The position numbers were made by a program, and so were the translations under genes. DNA of 64,000 bases from Coix lacryma-jobi var. lacryma-jobi. Taxonomy: Eukaryota > Streptophyta > Magnoliopsida > Poales > Poaceae. This document shows positions 34,939 through 45,226 of this stretch, piece after piece (the stretch's first letter is position 1; every line of letters starts with the position of its first letter). Under the pieces are notes generated by a model. That model worked only from the letters and a program-made list of their open reading frames with translations, made no database searches and was not told where the DNA came from. The stretch lies in NCBI GenBank assembly GCA_009763385.1, contig CM019826.1, positions 65,905,864 through 65,969,863 of the forward strand. Reading direction: 5' to 3'.

Positions 34939-36013
34939 AGGTGTGGCCGGCCCTTGGATAAGGTGGAGCACCCTAGGGACTTTGTGTCCATGGTTGGGAA
35001 GTGCTTAGGAGCCCTCTAACTCACATATGCTTGATAGTGTTCATCCGATTGTGTGAGAGAGCGATTCTAGTGCGGTGCATGAGAGATTGCAAGAGTTGGC
35101 ACTAGGTGTTCGAGTTGCAAGTCGGTGGTGCTTATTACTCTTGGAGGTTGCCACCTCATAGACGGCTTGGTGCTTGTCTCCGTCGTGAAGCCCGCGTGAA
35201 GATTGTGCGTGGCTCCGGAGAAGGATTGTGAGGGGCATTGTGCTCGCCCCGCGGGGATCGCGAAGAGCAACTCTAGTAGAGCGTGTCATTGAGTTACCCT
35301 CACTTGTGGGTGAGTTCTTGCAGCACTCGAGTGTCGAGCTAGGTGTGGTGCCTATTAGCCGCCGAACTACCAAAGTGTGTGGTTGACACAACGGGGACTA
35401 GCTTGGTAGCAACCAAGTGAACCTCGGAAGAAAAATCACCGTGTCAACTTCGTGTTCATCTTCTCGGTGGTTTGCAAACTCCATTCACTAGCTTGTATTT
35501 ACTTGTTCATATACATGTGCTAGTGTAGTTGTTCTTCTAATTAGTTAACTTGTGTATCTTGCTAGTTACCTTCCTTGCTTGTGTAGCATAGAAGTTGATC
35601 CCATGAGTGACTAGTTGACTTGTAGTCTTGCTAGTCACATTGCTTAGTTTGTGTAGCTAAGTTGAGCTCTCTAATTTGGCTTGTGTAGCCTTGTTATTGA
35701 GCATTGCTAGTGAGCTTAGGCTTTGTGCTTTTGCTTAGTGGAATGTGTAGGAGCTCCTCGAATTGATTGAGTACTAGTTGCTGAGGTTTGTGTAACCTTG
35801 CAAGCTAGAATTGTTTAGGTAAGCTCTAGCTAGCCCGGCACCTTAATTGCTTTGTTTAAGATCTTTTATAAGGTGCTTGAGAGTATAAATAGAGGGGTGT
35901 AGTCTTGGCTAGACCGATAGTTGTTAATTCCGCATTTGTTTAGATTAGCCGATACGATTAATTTTAGAAAAGACTATTCACCCCCCTCTAGTCTGCCATC
36001 TCGACCCTTCAAT

Positions 36014-36025
36014 TGGTATCGGAGC
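36014..36025 (+). other. primer binding site of Sirevirus-type element
   Basis: TGGTATCGGAGC, two bases after the 5' LTR. It differs by one base from the plant initiator-Met tRNA site. Confidence 0.85.
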
Positions 36026-36062
36026 GAGGTCTCTCATTTGTGGTCTTCACTGACCCGAGAGG

Positions 36063-37229
36063 ATGGCGTCTAGTGGGCTAGATGATGTGTGTGATACACA
36101 TATTTTTGAGGGCACACACTTTGCACAATGGAAACACCATATGCTTGATCATTTTCATGCAAAGGGGCCAAAGTTTTGGTGGATTGTCACTAGTGGTCTC
36201 ACTCATGTTTTGTTTGGACCATAGAAATCTCACCAAAGCTCAAAAGGATCTCTTTGAACTTGATGCAAATGCTTATTGTTATCTAATCGATGCATTGAGT
36301 TTTGAGTTGTTTTACAAGATAAACTCCAAAGGGACCGCCCATGAGATGTGGGAATCCATCAAGCACACCTTCGGTGACTCATCTACATGGGATGATGGCA
36401 AGTTCAAGGAGGATGAGACCAAGGTGGTGGCACATGAGGATGTTGAGCATGACCACAACTTGGTAGTTGTGGAAGATTGCTCCACCTCATGGTCAAGTGA
36501 TGATGATGATGTTGATCGATCTACAACAAGCTCACTTGACAAGGTTGATGGTGATGATTCAAGTGTTGCAAGTAATGATTCTACTCCAAGCACACTTGAT
36601 GATGTTGATGGTTCATGCTCGGTTGATGATTGTGACACTACTACAAGCCCATCACCACATTGCTTCATGTCACAAGGTGACACCAAGGTATCTAATGCTA
36701 ATGTAGTTGACCATGTTAATTCATATGATGAGCTTGTTAGTAGACTTGCTAGCATGACCATGTCTTTAGAAAATGAGAAAACTAAAACAATTAAATTGGC
36801 AAATGAAAACTCATTTCTCAAGAACACATGTGAAGAACATAAGCACTTACTTGATGTTCTTAAAGCTTCACATGATGAGTTAGTTGGAAAATATGACTCT
36901 CTCATTAAAGTTTTTTAAAGGAACTTAAAAACAATGAGAGCTCATCACATGGATCAAATGATCAATTGCAAAATGTTGCTAACCCATGTGATGTAGGCAA
37001 GAAGAATGTATCCACCTCTTGTGATGATTTATTAGCTATGCCATGTTCTTCACATATAGATGCTTGTTCTACTCCTTTGTCTTGTGAGACTAACCTTTTG
37101 AGGAGAACAATGAGCTCAAAAGTGAATTGAAGAATTTGAGCAACAAATTAGAGAGGTGCTACAATTCCAAAGTCACCTTCGAGCTTATGATGAAGAATCA
37201 AAAGAGCTACGATGACAAGAGTGGCATTG
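36063..37229 (+). pseudogene. Sirevirus gag, 5' part, with several frameshifts
   Basis: Starts MASSGLDDVCD and HIFEGTHFAQWK, the DUF4219/UBN2-type gag start of copia elements. It then shifts frame near 36220 into LTKAQKDLFELDANAYCYL and GTAHEMWESIKH. An acidic Asp/Ser-rich stretch follows (about 36410-36660), then a coiled coil. Further shifts occur near 36915 and 37095. The frame is finally broken at 37229 by the Tat-type insertion; the zinc-knuckle part resumes at 46790. Gag would form the capsid, but three or more shifts make this copy dead. Confidence 0.82.
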
Positions 37230-38792
37230 TGTTGACGCAAAAAGTGACACCTTGCGCCAAGGCACACAGCAAGCCGAACGAGGCCAGCTTCAATCGGGTG
37301 CCCGGAGTGTGCTGAATCCGGTGACGTGCCAGTCGGTTTGACCTGAAAACCAACAAGGGATAAAGCGTGAGAATACCTCTGGAACATGCTGGGTAAAACC
37401 AGACAGTTCCATATGTACGGCTTTGGAAGCCAGTCACGACGGCACACAGCTATAGAAGCTGTCTGTCAGAGCATGTTTACAAAGCCATTCGGCAAGTATG
37501 AGAACAGAGTATGTGAAGCATATTAACTGCCGAATGCAAAAGGAAGACATGCTTGAGCGAATCAAGGATATTATAAACAGGCAACTTGCAAGAATAGATC
37601 TATTCAAATAACACATGCATAGGCTAATCCAACTAATCTGCCGCACGTTTAGTCTTCATAAACCCATCAAGCATAAACTTAAGCGAAGCTAATCCACCAC
37701 ATGATACCACTTGCTATAAGTCTATACCACTTCCTATAATTAGATTAATCCACCGCATGATACAATCTAATTATAACAAGCTAAAAGCATGCATATATTT
37801 GTATAGATCTATAAGAGCTTATTACTCGTGTAAGCTTAACCAAAATCGGCAAACTAGCCGAGTTGGGGTCCATGAGGAAGGAACATACAAGCAAACATGA
37901 TCAAACTAATCTAAAACCTGCATCTGCCGCACGACACCCAGTTCTATCAAAGCATAAACATGATTGACATGTATGAACCCACAACATGTAACAACCTAGA
38001 TCGAAAGTTGATCCGGCTATCATGATCTTATGATTAGCAAAGCACAAGCAAACTTGTGAAACAAGGCCGAATAGAGATCAATCTAGATTGGGCAAAAGAG
38101 TGTTACAGGAATTAAATAAATAAAACACATAACACATGATAACTTAATGAATCTACTAGATCTGCCAAATCTAATAGAGCCGATGACTATTTTTACTCAT
38201 GTCTTAATCCACCGCACGATACAAGGCACAAGCAAAAACTTCCCGTCATAAGCTTAAATCCGCCGCACGATACTAAGCTTAACATACGAGACTACTTGCA
38301 TCATATCTAAATCCACCGCATGATACTAGACATGATAACAAGCTTGCCGGTACTTACGGAGGTCGACGGATCGATGTTTCCTCTCGAAGAACTCGATGAC
38401 ACGACTTAGGGACTCGAAGATGGCACGGGGCCGGTTTGTATTGATATGGTTGTGAACAATTTTACAATGGTCGAGGGCTCATATTTATACCCTGGACGAA
38501 ATACGAGTCCTAGACGATTACGATTTACAATGATAAAATATGGAAAGATACGAAATCTATTCCTAATCTTCTCGGTACCTTTTATCGCCATATGCCTTCC
38601 CATGCAAGTCGGCTTCATCTGCAACATCCATCTCCCGAATGGAACCACCTCTCTACAAGATAGCCGACCGCACATACATTCATCGAAATCTTGAGGACCA
38701 AATAGTCGTCTGATTGCTTGCCGAATCCTTTCTTCTCTGCTGGCTGGGTCCACCTGTCATATCCTCATGCGTGCAAAAATCTGGTGTCAACA
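37230..38792 (-). repeat. 3' LTR of Tat-type element
   Basis: 1563 bp, TGTTGACGC...GTGTCAACA. The same length as its partner, with about two dozen substitutions. TATA on the minus strand at about 38483-38490. Confidence 0.93.
37680..38336 (-). repeat. stem-loop family in Tat-type LTR with constant loop and variable complementary arms
   Basis: A 17-base loop close to AATCCACCGCATGATAC occurs five times: 37691-37707, 37747-37763, 38206-38222, 38257-38273 and 38310-38326. Four copies have flanks that pair with each other but differ between copies: 12 bp perfect at 37735/37764, 8 bp perfect at 38249/38274, 9 of 10 at 38300/38327, and 5 of 6 at 38200/38223. The other LTR has the same sites 7997 bases to the right. 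Confidence 0.8.
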
Positions 38793-38804
38793 CATGCCCC
38801 CTAA
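38793..38804 (-). other. polypurine tract of Tat-type element
   Basis: Minus-strand TTAGGGGGCATG directly upstream of the 3' LTR. Confidence 0.75.
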
Positions 38805-39025
38805 TTTTGGGACAAATATTTGTTCCAAAATTCCTATTTATCGTGGAACCTCCGGAAGCGTCTGCCTTTATATGCTATAATTACTATACCTGCCGACTCA
38901 TCTCCCGATGCACCCTCTGGGATTCTTTAAAACCCTCTTTCGCCCTGTTTTGACTTGTGCAATCTAAACTCCTCTGCTCAGACTCAAAAAACCCTCTTTT
39001 CTCTTGTCATATCTTACTCTGGAGG

Positions 39026-39687
39026 ATGTCTTCCGCAACGAGTCGCCATAGTTCCAAGCTTGGTGCTTCTAGCACCTCCAAAAGGAGGTTGTTCTTTTCT
39101 TTCTTTCGTTTCAAAATGAAGCAGTTGTTCTTACCTCACCATTTTTATTAGAAGGGTCGGAGACGACCTCCTCGAGGTCCTGATTCAGAAGATTGCAGAT
39201 CTTCAATTCGATTCGGAGAGGAAGGATCGGGAGATCAACCGAATCTCTCGAGAGCGCGATGTCGCCCGGGAACGGGCTACCGGTAAGCATTCCTTCATCA
39301 TTTTCCTTTTCATTTTCCCTTTCTGCTCTTACCGACTCTTCCTCCTTCTTAGCTCTGGAGACCAAGCTTCAATCTCTCGAAGCAGCTATTGCTAACCTCG
39401 CTGTCACGGCCAACGTACCGGGTACGACAGCTCTGAGGCGGGTAAACGAAGTCAACCGAGCCCTCCCTGACATTTCTAGAGCTGGTATGGGATATGGTGC
39501 AGCACTCGCCTTCAACGCGGTACGGATTCACTCTGGAGCCGATTACCGTAATTTCGACGTCTGCGAGCGAGGGCTAGAATACAGGGTGGCTCATTCTGTC
39601 GATGATATGAAAGAAGCTGGAACAGATCTGGCTGATTCCTTCGACTTTGATCTCCCAATTAGAAATAGGATAGAATGGACGAACTGA
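39026..39687 (+). CDS. antisense gene 1 of the Tat-type element, three exons, function unknown
   Basis: Exons by canonical splice signals: 39026-39087, 39152-39282 and 39353-39687, together 528 bases with an open frame (175 residues). Starts MSSATSRHSSKLGASSTSKR, a basic Ser-rich head. Exon 2 is a charged coiled coil (FDSERKDREINRISRERDVA) continuing into exon 3 (ALETKLQSLEAAIANL). The C-terminal part has ALAFNAVRIHSGADYRNFDV and an acidic end. Introns have GT/AG ends (GTTGTT...TTATTAG, GTAAGC...TTCTTAG). It runs opposite to gag, between protease and the 3' LTR, where Tat-clade elements carry antisense ORFs. I recognise no enzymatic domain. The intact spliced frame in a gag-only element is unusual. 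Confidence 0.66.
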
Positions 39688-40318
39688 TCTTCCACTGTAA
39701 TTTATTTTGTAAATAAGAAGTTCCTCTGTTCGTCTTTCTGAAATCAATCTGTGATTGATCCCTCGAGATCAATGTATGCTCTGTTTTCTGCGCTTCAATC
39801 ATTAACTCTCATTTTATTCTAGCGGCGATGTTTACCACATCGGCTATTGCTGACAATCGCATTAGACACCTTTGTCTCGCAGGCAATTGTTGTAATCGGT
39901 CATTTTGGATCCAAAGCATCCGATTTTTCCCTCAGCTTTCTGATTCATGATGACACCAAGGTAGTATTTCTTAAGGGATTTTCCGATTCTTAGTTCTCTG
40001 CTCTTAATGCCAATTGGTAACATGAGTTCCCAAATTACTAGTAAAAATGGAACAACTCTTAACCGAATCCCATCGGCCTTCTGACTCTGGAATCACAACC
40101 TCTTCCAATCGTCAGAAATCCAGCTCGGCCCAATAACGGCCCATAAGACGTGGAAACCCCAATCTGATGCTTGGTCTTCCAGTGTGCAAGCCTTGGTCCT
40201 ATAAATATGACCCTACACAGGCTGTTATCCTTATCTCCAGTCAAATAGTTTGACTTGCAAAAATTTTCGTCTCTCGGCTTCAAGCCAGAGAGAAAATTTC
40301 TTGCTTGCGTTTCCATCA
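39688..40318. other. non-coding spacer between the two antisense genes
   Basis: Holds a stem-loop with GCGATG/CATCGG arms at about 39823-39844 and a possible promoter for gene 2 (CTATAAATATGACC near 40199). Otherwise nothing recognised. Confidence 0.5.
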
Positions 40319-41124
40319 ATGACAGGCAAAGGTGACCACGGCAGGCACCATGACGGAGATGAAGCAGGAGGAAATCGAGCATTAACTCACTGGTGCCATA
40401 GGTAAAAGACTAGTCCTCTGCCCCCCTACGATAGTTCTTCTTGCTCATCCTTCCCTGATCCGTCGTCCTTCTTAGGGTGGGGTCTTCATCCAGCCAAGCT
40501 CGAGTTCCCCTTCCAGAAATGGTAACTCCAATAACTTCTCAATCCTTTCCCTAAGCCATCAGATTTGAATTTGACGATTCGATTTAGCGGACCCATCTGG
40601 ATGCTCTTCGATACCGCGAGGAAAAGGATAAGGCCTGGAAGGAACTGGAAAATGCATCCAAGAAGCATAGTATCGAGGAATCTGAGTGGTCAGACCAACG
40701 GAAGCAACTCTGCAACATCATCACAGGTTAGCAGATCCTCGATCCTCTTCTTTTGGTTGAGTTCACCTTACTTGACGCATACCTTCTTTTGTTAGCCCTT
40801 TCTGCAGAGAATGATCGTTTGAAAATAGCAGCGAACAAAATTGCCCTCAAAGTGAATGCTCATGGGGACTCAGCCGAAGCCCGTCTTGACGCCATGGATG
40901 TTCGCATAGATCAGGCCATCATCCAAGGTGTGCACGTCGGGGTTTCCCTCGGGCTATCAGCAATGAGTTCTTGGACCAAAGAAGATTACTCCTTCCTACC
41001 AGTTGGCTTCGCAGGCGGGGATCCGGATGAATCTGAAGATCTCGAGATCTATGATAACCATGCCGCTGCCATTGCCGAGATTACTGACCCGCAATCCATT
41101 GTGAATAAATTATTTCAAGGGTAG
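40319..41124 (+). CDS. antisense gene 2 of the Tat-type element, four exons, function unknown
   Basis: Exons 40319-40401, 40476-40521, 40588-40726 and 40796-41124 splice at GT/AG sites into 597 bases, an open frame of 198 residues. The N-terminus MTGKGDHGRHHDGDEAGG is disordered-looking. A coiled coil follows (ALRYREEKDKAWKELENA; LSAENDRLKIAANK). The C-terminal region (VHVGVSLGLSAMSSWTKEDY, then acidic DPDESEDLE) parallels gene 1 in order: coiled coil, small hydrophobic segment, DY motif, acidic end. The two are therefore likely diverged paralogs. A TATA-like CTATAAATA about 120 bases upstream supports its own promoter. No known domain identified. Confidence 0.66.
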
Positions 41125-42100
41125 TTTGTATTAGGATAAATTTGTGAATGAAGCTTGTAACATATGAAACTTGTTCCCCTCTGAATAGTGTCTATCTGCA
41201 TCTTCGACTATCTCAGTGATTTTTTCCGATTGCAGCATTTCTTCAGAGAAAAACGTTTCCGAACGCATGACGTCATCTTAGCCGATTAGATCTCGTTTTT
41301 GATGTGTCATGTCACTCAACATCTTATTTACTGTACTTCACCTTTTTCTTCCCCCAATAAACCTACCGGGTCATAAACACTCTTGCACTAAAGGCGATAT
41401 AAATAATATCGGCTATGACTTGAATTCTTGGAATATTTTTTCTGCTAAAGGCGATGCTTTACATCGGCTGTATAAAAATATCCTTGAATCCATTCCAGAC
41501 ACAATTTCCACGCGTTCGGCTTTCAACAAGTAGTGTCGAAGCTTAGTCCACGAGTGACGTGTATATGATCAAAACCTCTTTACAGCCGAATACCCTTCTC
41601 TGGGTCTAATATTTTCGGTTAAAGCTAGCTGCTACTTATCCTCTTAAATTTTAAAATAAGGGCCGATCCTATTGCAAGGCTATCGGCCGCCACGTACAAC
41701 TTGAAATAATCGCCAAGTTGTGGAAGTGCCTTCATACTTTCCAAGACCCTCTGTTGTACGTCACCTTACGTGAACTCTTGTTTTTTTTCTTAGCTTCGGC
41801 AATGCAGAAATAAGCAGAACCCTATCAAAAGTTCGTTAACTTCAAAACATGCTCGAGACCCAGACTTGCATACATTGGTCCTATTTCGGCTTCATTATCA
41901 GCACTTTATTCCTTGTCAGCCGACATGAAACTTGGCCTCAACCTTTCTCCATTACCATCAATTGGATTATCTATTCAAAAATTGCTCTGAGAGCCGACTG
42001 TCTGAATCGGCTGTTGGTCCTTGCTGAAAACGTTTACAGGACCTGCTTCCCAAGCTCTTCCAGAAAAGCACTCAATGCCATCATATTCCCAGTAGATGGG
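41125..42100. other. non-coding region of Tat-type element with GCCGAT/ATCGGC stem-loops
   Basis: No gene seen in about 1 kb. Three short inverted repeats share the arms GGCGAT or GGCCGAT with ATCGGC(C): 41393-41413, 41450-41468 and 41661-41688. Confidence 0.6.
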
Positions 42101-42940
42101 TTATGTATTAGCAACACTCACCGAATCATCAGCATGGATGATTTCGATGTCATCTCCGATCCACTGGATGAGGAACTGATGCATAGTTGATGGCACACAG
42201 CAGTTTGCATGTATCCAATCTCTTCCCAATAGCAAACTGTATGCCCCCTTGCCATCAATGACGAAAAAGGTAGTGATCAAGGTCTTAGTCCCGATCATCA
42301 ACTCAACATGGACTGCCCCCCGAGTATCAGAAGAATTGCCAGCAAAGTCTCTCAACACCATGTCGGTCTTCAGCAAGTCTTCACTTGCCATCCTAAGTTT
42401 TCTGAAGGTGGTATACGGCATGATATTTATGGCAGCCCCTCCATCAATGAACATCTTAGTCAATGGCTTGTCATTGACATACCCTCTCATATATAATGGC
42501 TTCAAATGTCGATGCTTGACTGGTTTATCAAATACTGCCCGTTGAGCCAAGACAAGATGAGCCAACAACTCTTGGAATTCATCTTCATCAAAATCTGAAT
42601 ACACTTCGTCTCGGACATCTTGGTCCTCGGGAGCTATGAACTCTGATGGAAGAAAGAAAGCCATGCATGTGTCAGCCGAACGATCACCCCTATCTGGCTT
42701 CTCTTTGGGGCGCCAAACTCGCTTTACTTTGGCATTTGCTTGCTCCAACTCTTTATTTCGTAGGCGCTGCACCCTCCTTTTCTGGCTTTTCCTCAATCCT
42801 GGTGGACACCACTGTCCTCTCTGCCAGACATACTCGCGGTACTCCTCTTCTTCAGTGCGAGCCCAACTTTGATCGGCAAACCCTCTTCCCTGCCGATCTT
42901 CAGAATTATTTATTTTTATGCTCCGATCGTCCTCGGGGAT
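42101..42940 (-). pseudogene. aspartic protease region of Tat-type gag-pol
   Basis: In the same frame as gag but behind a single TGA (42941-42943). It starts with a basic segment (RKSQKRRVQRLRNKE), then the retropepsin core FIDGGAAINIMPYTTFRKL with catalytic Asp in DGGA, and later LLLGRDWIHANCC, the second conserved block of Ty3/gypsy proteases. The frame ends at 42101 without entering an RT domain; the expected continuation is missing. The protease would process the gag precursor. The stop codon is probably a C-to-T mutation at a CGA codon; readthrough is an alternative. Confidence 0.82.
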
Positions 42941-45187
42941 TCATGCCCCAAGCCTCTCATGGACAGATCGGTGGTTGACTCGAGACTGCCTATACTCAGA
43001 GTACTGATTACTGCACTCAGGGCAGTTGTTCTTAATAGGCAGCTTCAAGCCTTCGTTCCAACAATACTGGAAGAACGAGCATTCCCAATGAGACTGTTCC
43101 TGCTCCTTCGTATCTTCCCGTTCTTCCTGGTACATCTCTTCTTCGTACCTTCGCTGTTTCTCCAGGAACTTCCGTTCTTCATAAAGTCTCTGCTTCTGGT
43201 ATCGTTCCTGTTCCCGACGCCATTTATTCAACAAGATGCGCGTCGTGACCCTGGGTCTGGAAGTTTCACCTGTCTCAGTTCGGCTATTTTGGAACCGAAC
43301 CCTCTGCTGAAGCTCTCTCTTTGTAATCTGCCGATTAGGGTCAACGGCACCAGCTTCCCTCGCTCTATCAGAGGTTAACACTTTCATTTTACTCTTATCC
43401 CTGGGATCAGCTGCGTTGATCATATTAACAGAGAAGGACACAGTATTTTGTCCAAAAGGGCTACCGTCAATTTTCATCTTTCCATCAAACCTTAGATGCC
43501 CGTCCTGGATAGCTTTCTGGATCCGCATTCTGAACACTCGGCAATCGTTTATGGAGTGGGATCTAGTATTGTGAAAACCACAATATTTCTTGTCCTTGAC
43601 CCCTTCAGGATGCAGCATAGGATGACCTTCCAGCAACTTGATGCGTCCTTCCTTCAACAAGTACTCAAATAATTTATCTGACTTGGAAACATCAAAGTAA
43701 TAAGTACCTTTCTGTTGCCTCAGCCACCGCTGGTTGACTTGAGTCGGCTCCTTATCCCAGATTATCTCGGCTGCAGCTATTTCATCTTCATCATTGTACT
43801 CAGTTGCTTCCTCTAGGAAAGCCTGATACATCTTGGCAGCCGCATCACCCTTCTGGAACTGATTATTCCTCTTGAATCCCTGGGCTTGATTACTCATCGT
43901 TGCCAACCTTTGTGATAACTGCCCGAGGTCATCAAACTCCATGCCGAATAGCCACTCTTTGATACTCGGCAACATGCCGGCTATGGCTATTTCCGGCAGT
44001 TGATCATCCGACAAATTCAGAGAATAGCAAAGATTCTTGGTCTCCCTGAATCGGCGTAGATACTCTTGCGGCGTCTCGCCAGGTTTCATCCTTAAGCTCA
44101 TGAGATCGACCAACTTTTTCTCGCTGGTACCCGTAAAGAAATACAAGTGGAATTTCTGCTCTAGCTCTGCCCATGTATTGATAGAATTTACTGGCAGAGA
44201 AGAAAACCACGAGAAGGCTGGCCCTGTTAATGACAACGGGAAATACCGAATCCTCCAAGCCTCATCTGTAGATGCTTCTCCGAGTTGCATCAAGTAGCGG
44301 CCGATGTGCTCTATAGTACTAGTGTCATCCTGGCCTGAAAACTTGGTGAAATCAGTAGGAGGTTTCACCCTTGGAGGAAGAGCTACCCGATTGTACCACT
44401 CGGGATAGGGGGACTTGTATGTGTAAGTTTGATTCTTAGGTTTCAGGCCGAATTGATTTTGCATCATATCAGCCATCTTGTGCATGATGAGGTCAACATT
44501 CAGATCAGGAGCTGCTTGTGCCTGCCCCCCAGGATGTAGCCCTGCCGAACTCTTACAGCCTGGATTTGGAAGAGCATTAATTGAGCTATAATCGATGAAC
44601 TCATGATATCCGTCTCCAAACATATTCTTCTGCATCCTATTCGCTGCAGGAGACACTTTAGAAGCAGATTGAGGGACATTCCCTGTCGTGCCGAATGCGA
44701 GCTGGCCATAGGTCTGAGGAGGTTGCTGCGTCTCATGAGGGACCATCCCACCTGTGCTTGGGCCAGCTCCGCCCTCTACTGCGATCCTTTGACGTTGAGG
44801 TACTGGGAACAACAATGGTCCCTGCATCGGACCAACAGTTTCTTCAAAGCATTTATCCACGGCTGGACTGAAAGCATTGACCATGATAGCGTGAAAAGTG
44901 TTCAGGAAAGCCAACTGATGATTGGTTACAGCTTCTGATACAACCTTATGCATTATTTCAGTCATCTTCCGAATAGCTTCTTCTTCATTGGGGATATCAG
45001 GTTGATGATGAGGAAGAATCTTTGGGAACTCCTGCTTCTGGAAGACCCTGCCGCTCTTGTTCTTGGAGAAAGACGTCAGGCACTTCCGCTGGAATTCATC
45101 GCAGGCCTGCTGTACCAAGCTTTTTGACTCTAGCGGCAAGTCATCCATGATCACATCCAGAACTTGATCATCGCTGATCTCAGGCAT
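42941..45187 (-). CDS. gag of Tat-type element
   Basis: 748 residues starting MPEISDDQVLDVIMDDLP shortly after the PBS. It has an N-terminal helical region, a Gln/Pro/Gly linker (about 115-270), and the capsid-type Retrotrans_gag domain at about 275-440 (PPTDFTKFSGQDDTSTIEHI; AFSWFSSLP; PGETPQEYLRRFRE). A Tat-type CGFHNTRSHSINDC metal-binding motif lies near 545, followed by long Glu/Arg-rich tails. It ends at TGA (42941-42943). Gag assembles particles and could in principle serve this non-autonomous element together with enzymes supplied in trans. The long intact frame supports fairly recent activity. Confidence 0.85.
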   Translation of the reverse strand: MPEISDDQVLDVIMDDLPLESKSLVQQACDEFQRKCLTSFSKNKSGRVFQKQEFPKILPHHQPDIPNEEEAIRKMTEIMHKVVSEAVTNHQLAFLNTFHAIMVNAFSPAVDKCFEETVGPMQGPLLFPVPQRQRIAVEGGAGPSTGGMVPHETQQPPQTYGQLAFGTTGNVPQSASKVSPAANRMQKNMFGDGYHEFIDYSSINALPNPGCKSSAGLHPGGQAQAAPDLNVDLIMHKMADMMQNQFGLKPKNQTYTYKSPYPEWYNRVALPPRVKPPTDFTKFSGQDDTSTIEHIGRYLMQLGEASTDEAWRIRYFPLSLTGPAFSWFSSLPVNSINTWAELEQKFHLYFFTGTSEKKLVDLMSLRMKPGETPQEYLRRFRETKNLCYSLNLSDDQLPEIAIAGMLPSIKEWLFGMEFDDLGQLSQRLATMSNQAQGFKRNNQFQKGDAAAKMYQAFLEEATEYNDEDEIAAAEIIWDKEPTQVNQRWLRQQKGTYYFDVSKSDKLFEYLLKEGRIKLLEGHPMLHPEGVKDKKYCGFHNTRSHSINDCRVFRMRIQKAIQDGHLRFDGKMKIDGSPFGQNTVSFSVNMINAADPRDKSKMKVLTSDRAREAGAVDPNRQITKRELQQRVRFQNSRTETGETSRPRVTTRILLNKWRREQERYQKQRLYEERKFLEKQRRYEEEMYQEEREDTKEQEQSHWECSFFQYCWNEGLKLPIKNNCPECSNQYSEYRQSRVNHRSVHERLGA

Positions 45188-45202
45188 CTTGAAACGAAGT
45201 CA

Positions 45203-45219
45203 TCCCACCGGGCGTGCCA
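45203..45219 (-). other. primer binding site of Tat-type element
   Basis: Minus-strand TGGCACGCCCGGTGGGA, a few bases inside the 5' LTR. The pattern fits non-Met tRNA primers used by Tat-type elements; I do not assign the tRNA. Confidence 0.7.
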
Positions 45220-45226
45220 AAAAGTG

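Larger units (their letters stand above)
33405..36011 (+). repeat. 5' LTR of Sirevirus-type element (2607 bp)
   Basis: TG...CA bounded, with inverted tips TGAAGG-like at the ends. It contains a palindrome array, a TATA box and the conserved CTATTCACCCCCCTCTAG near its 3' end, shared with the solo LTR at 58243-60354. Confidence 0.9.

Noticed and set aside
36312..36905. Minus-strand frame across the Sirevirus gag
   Set aside because: Mirror of the Asp/Ser-rich gag coding sequence; no domain.
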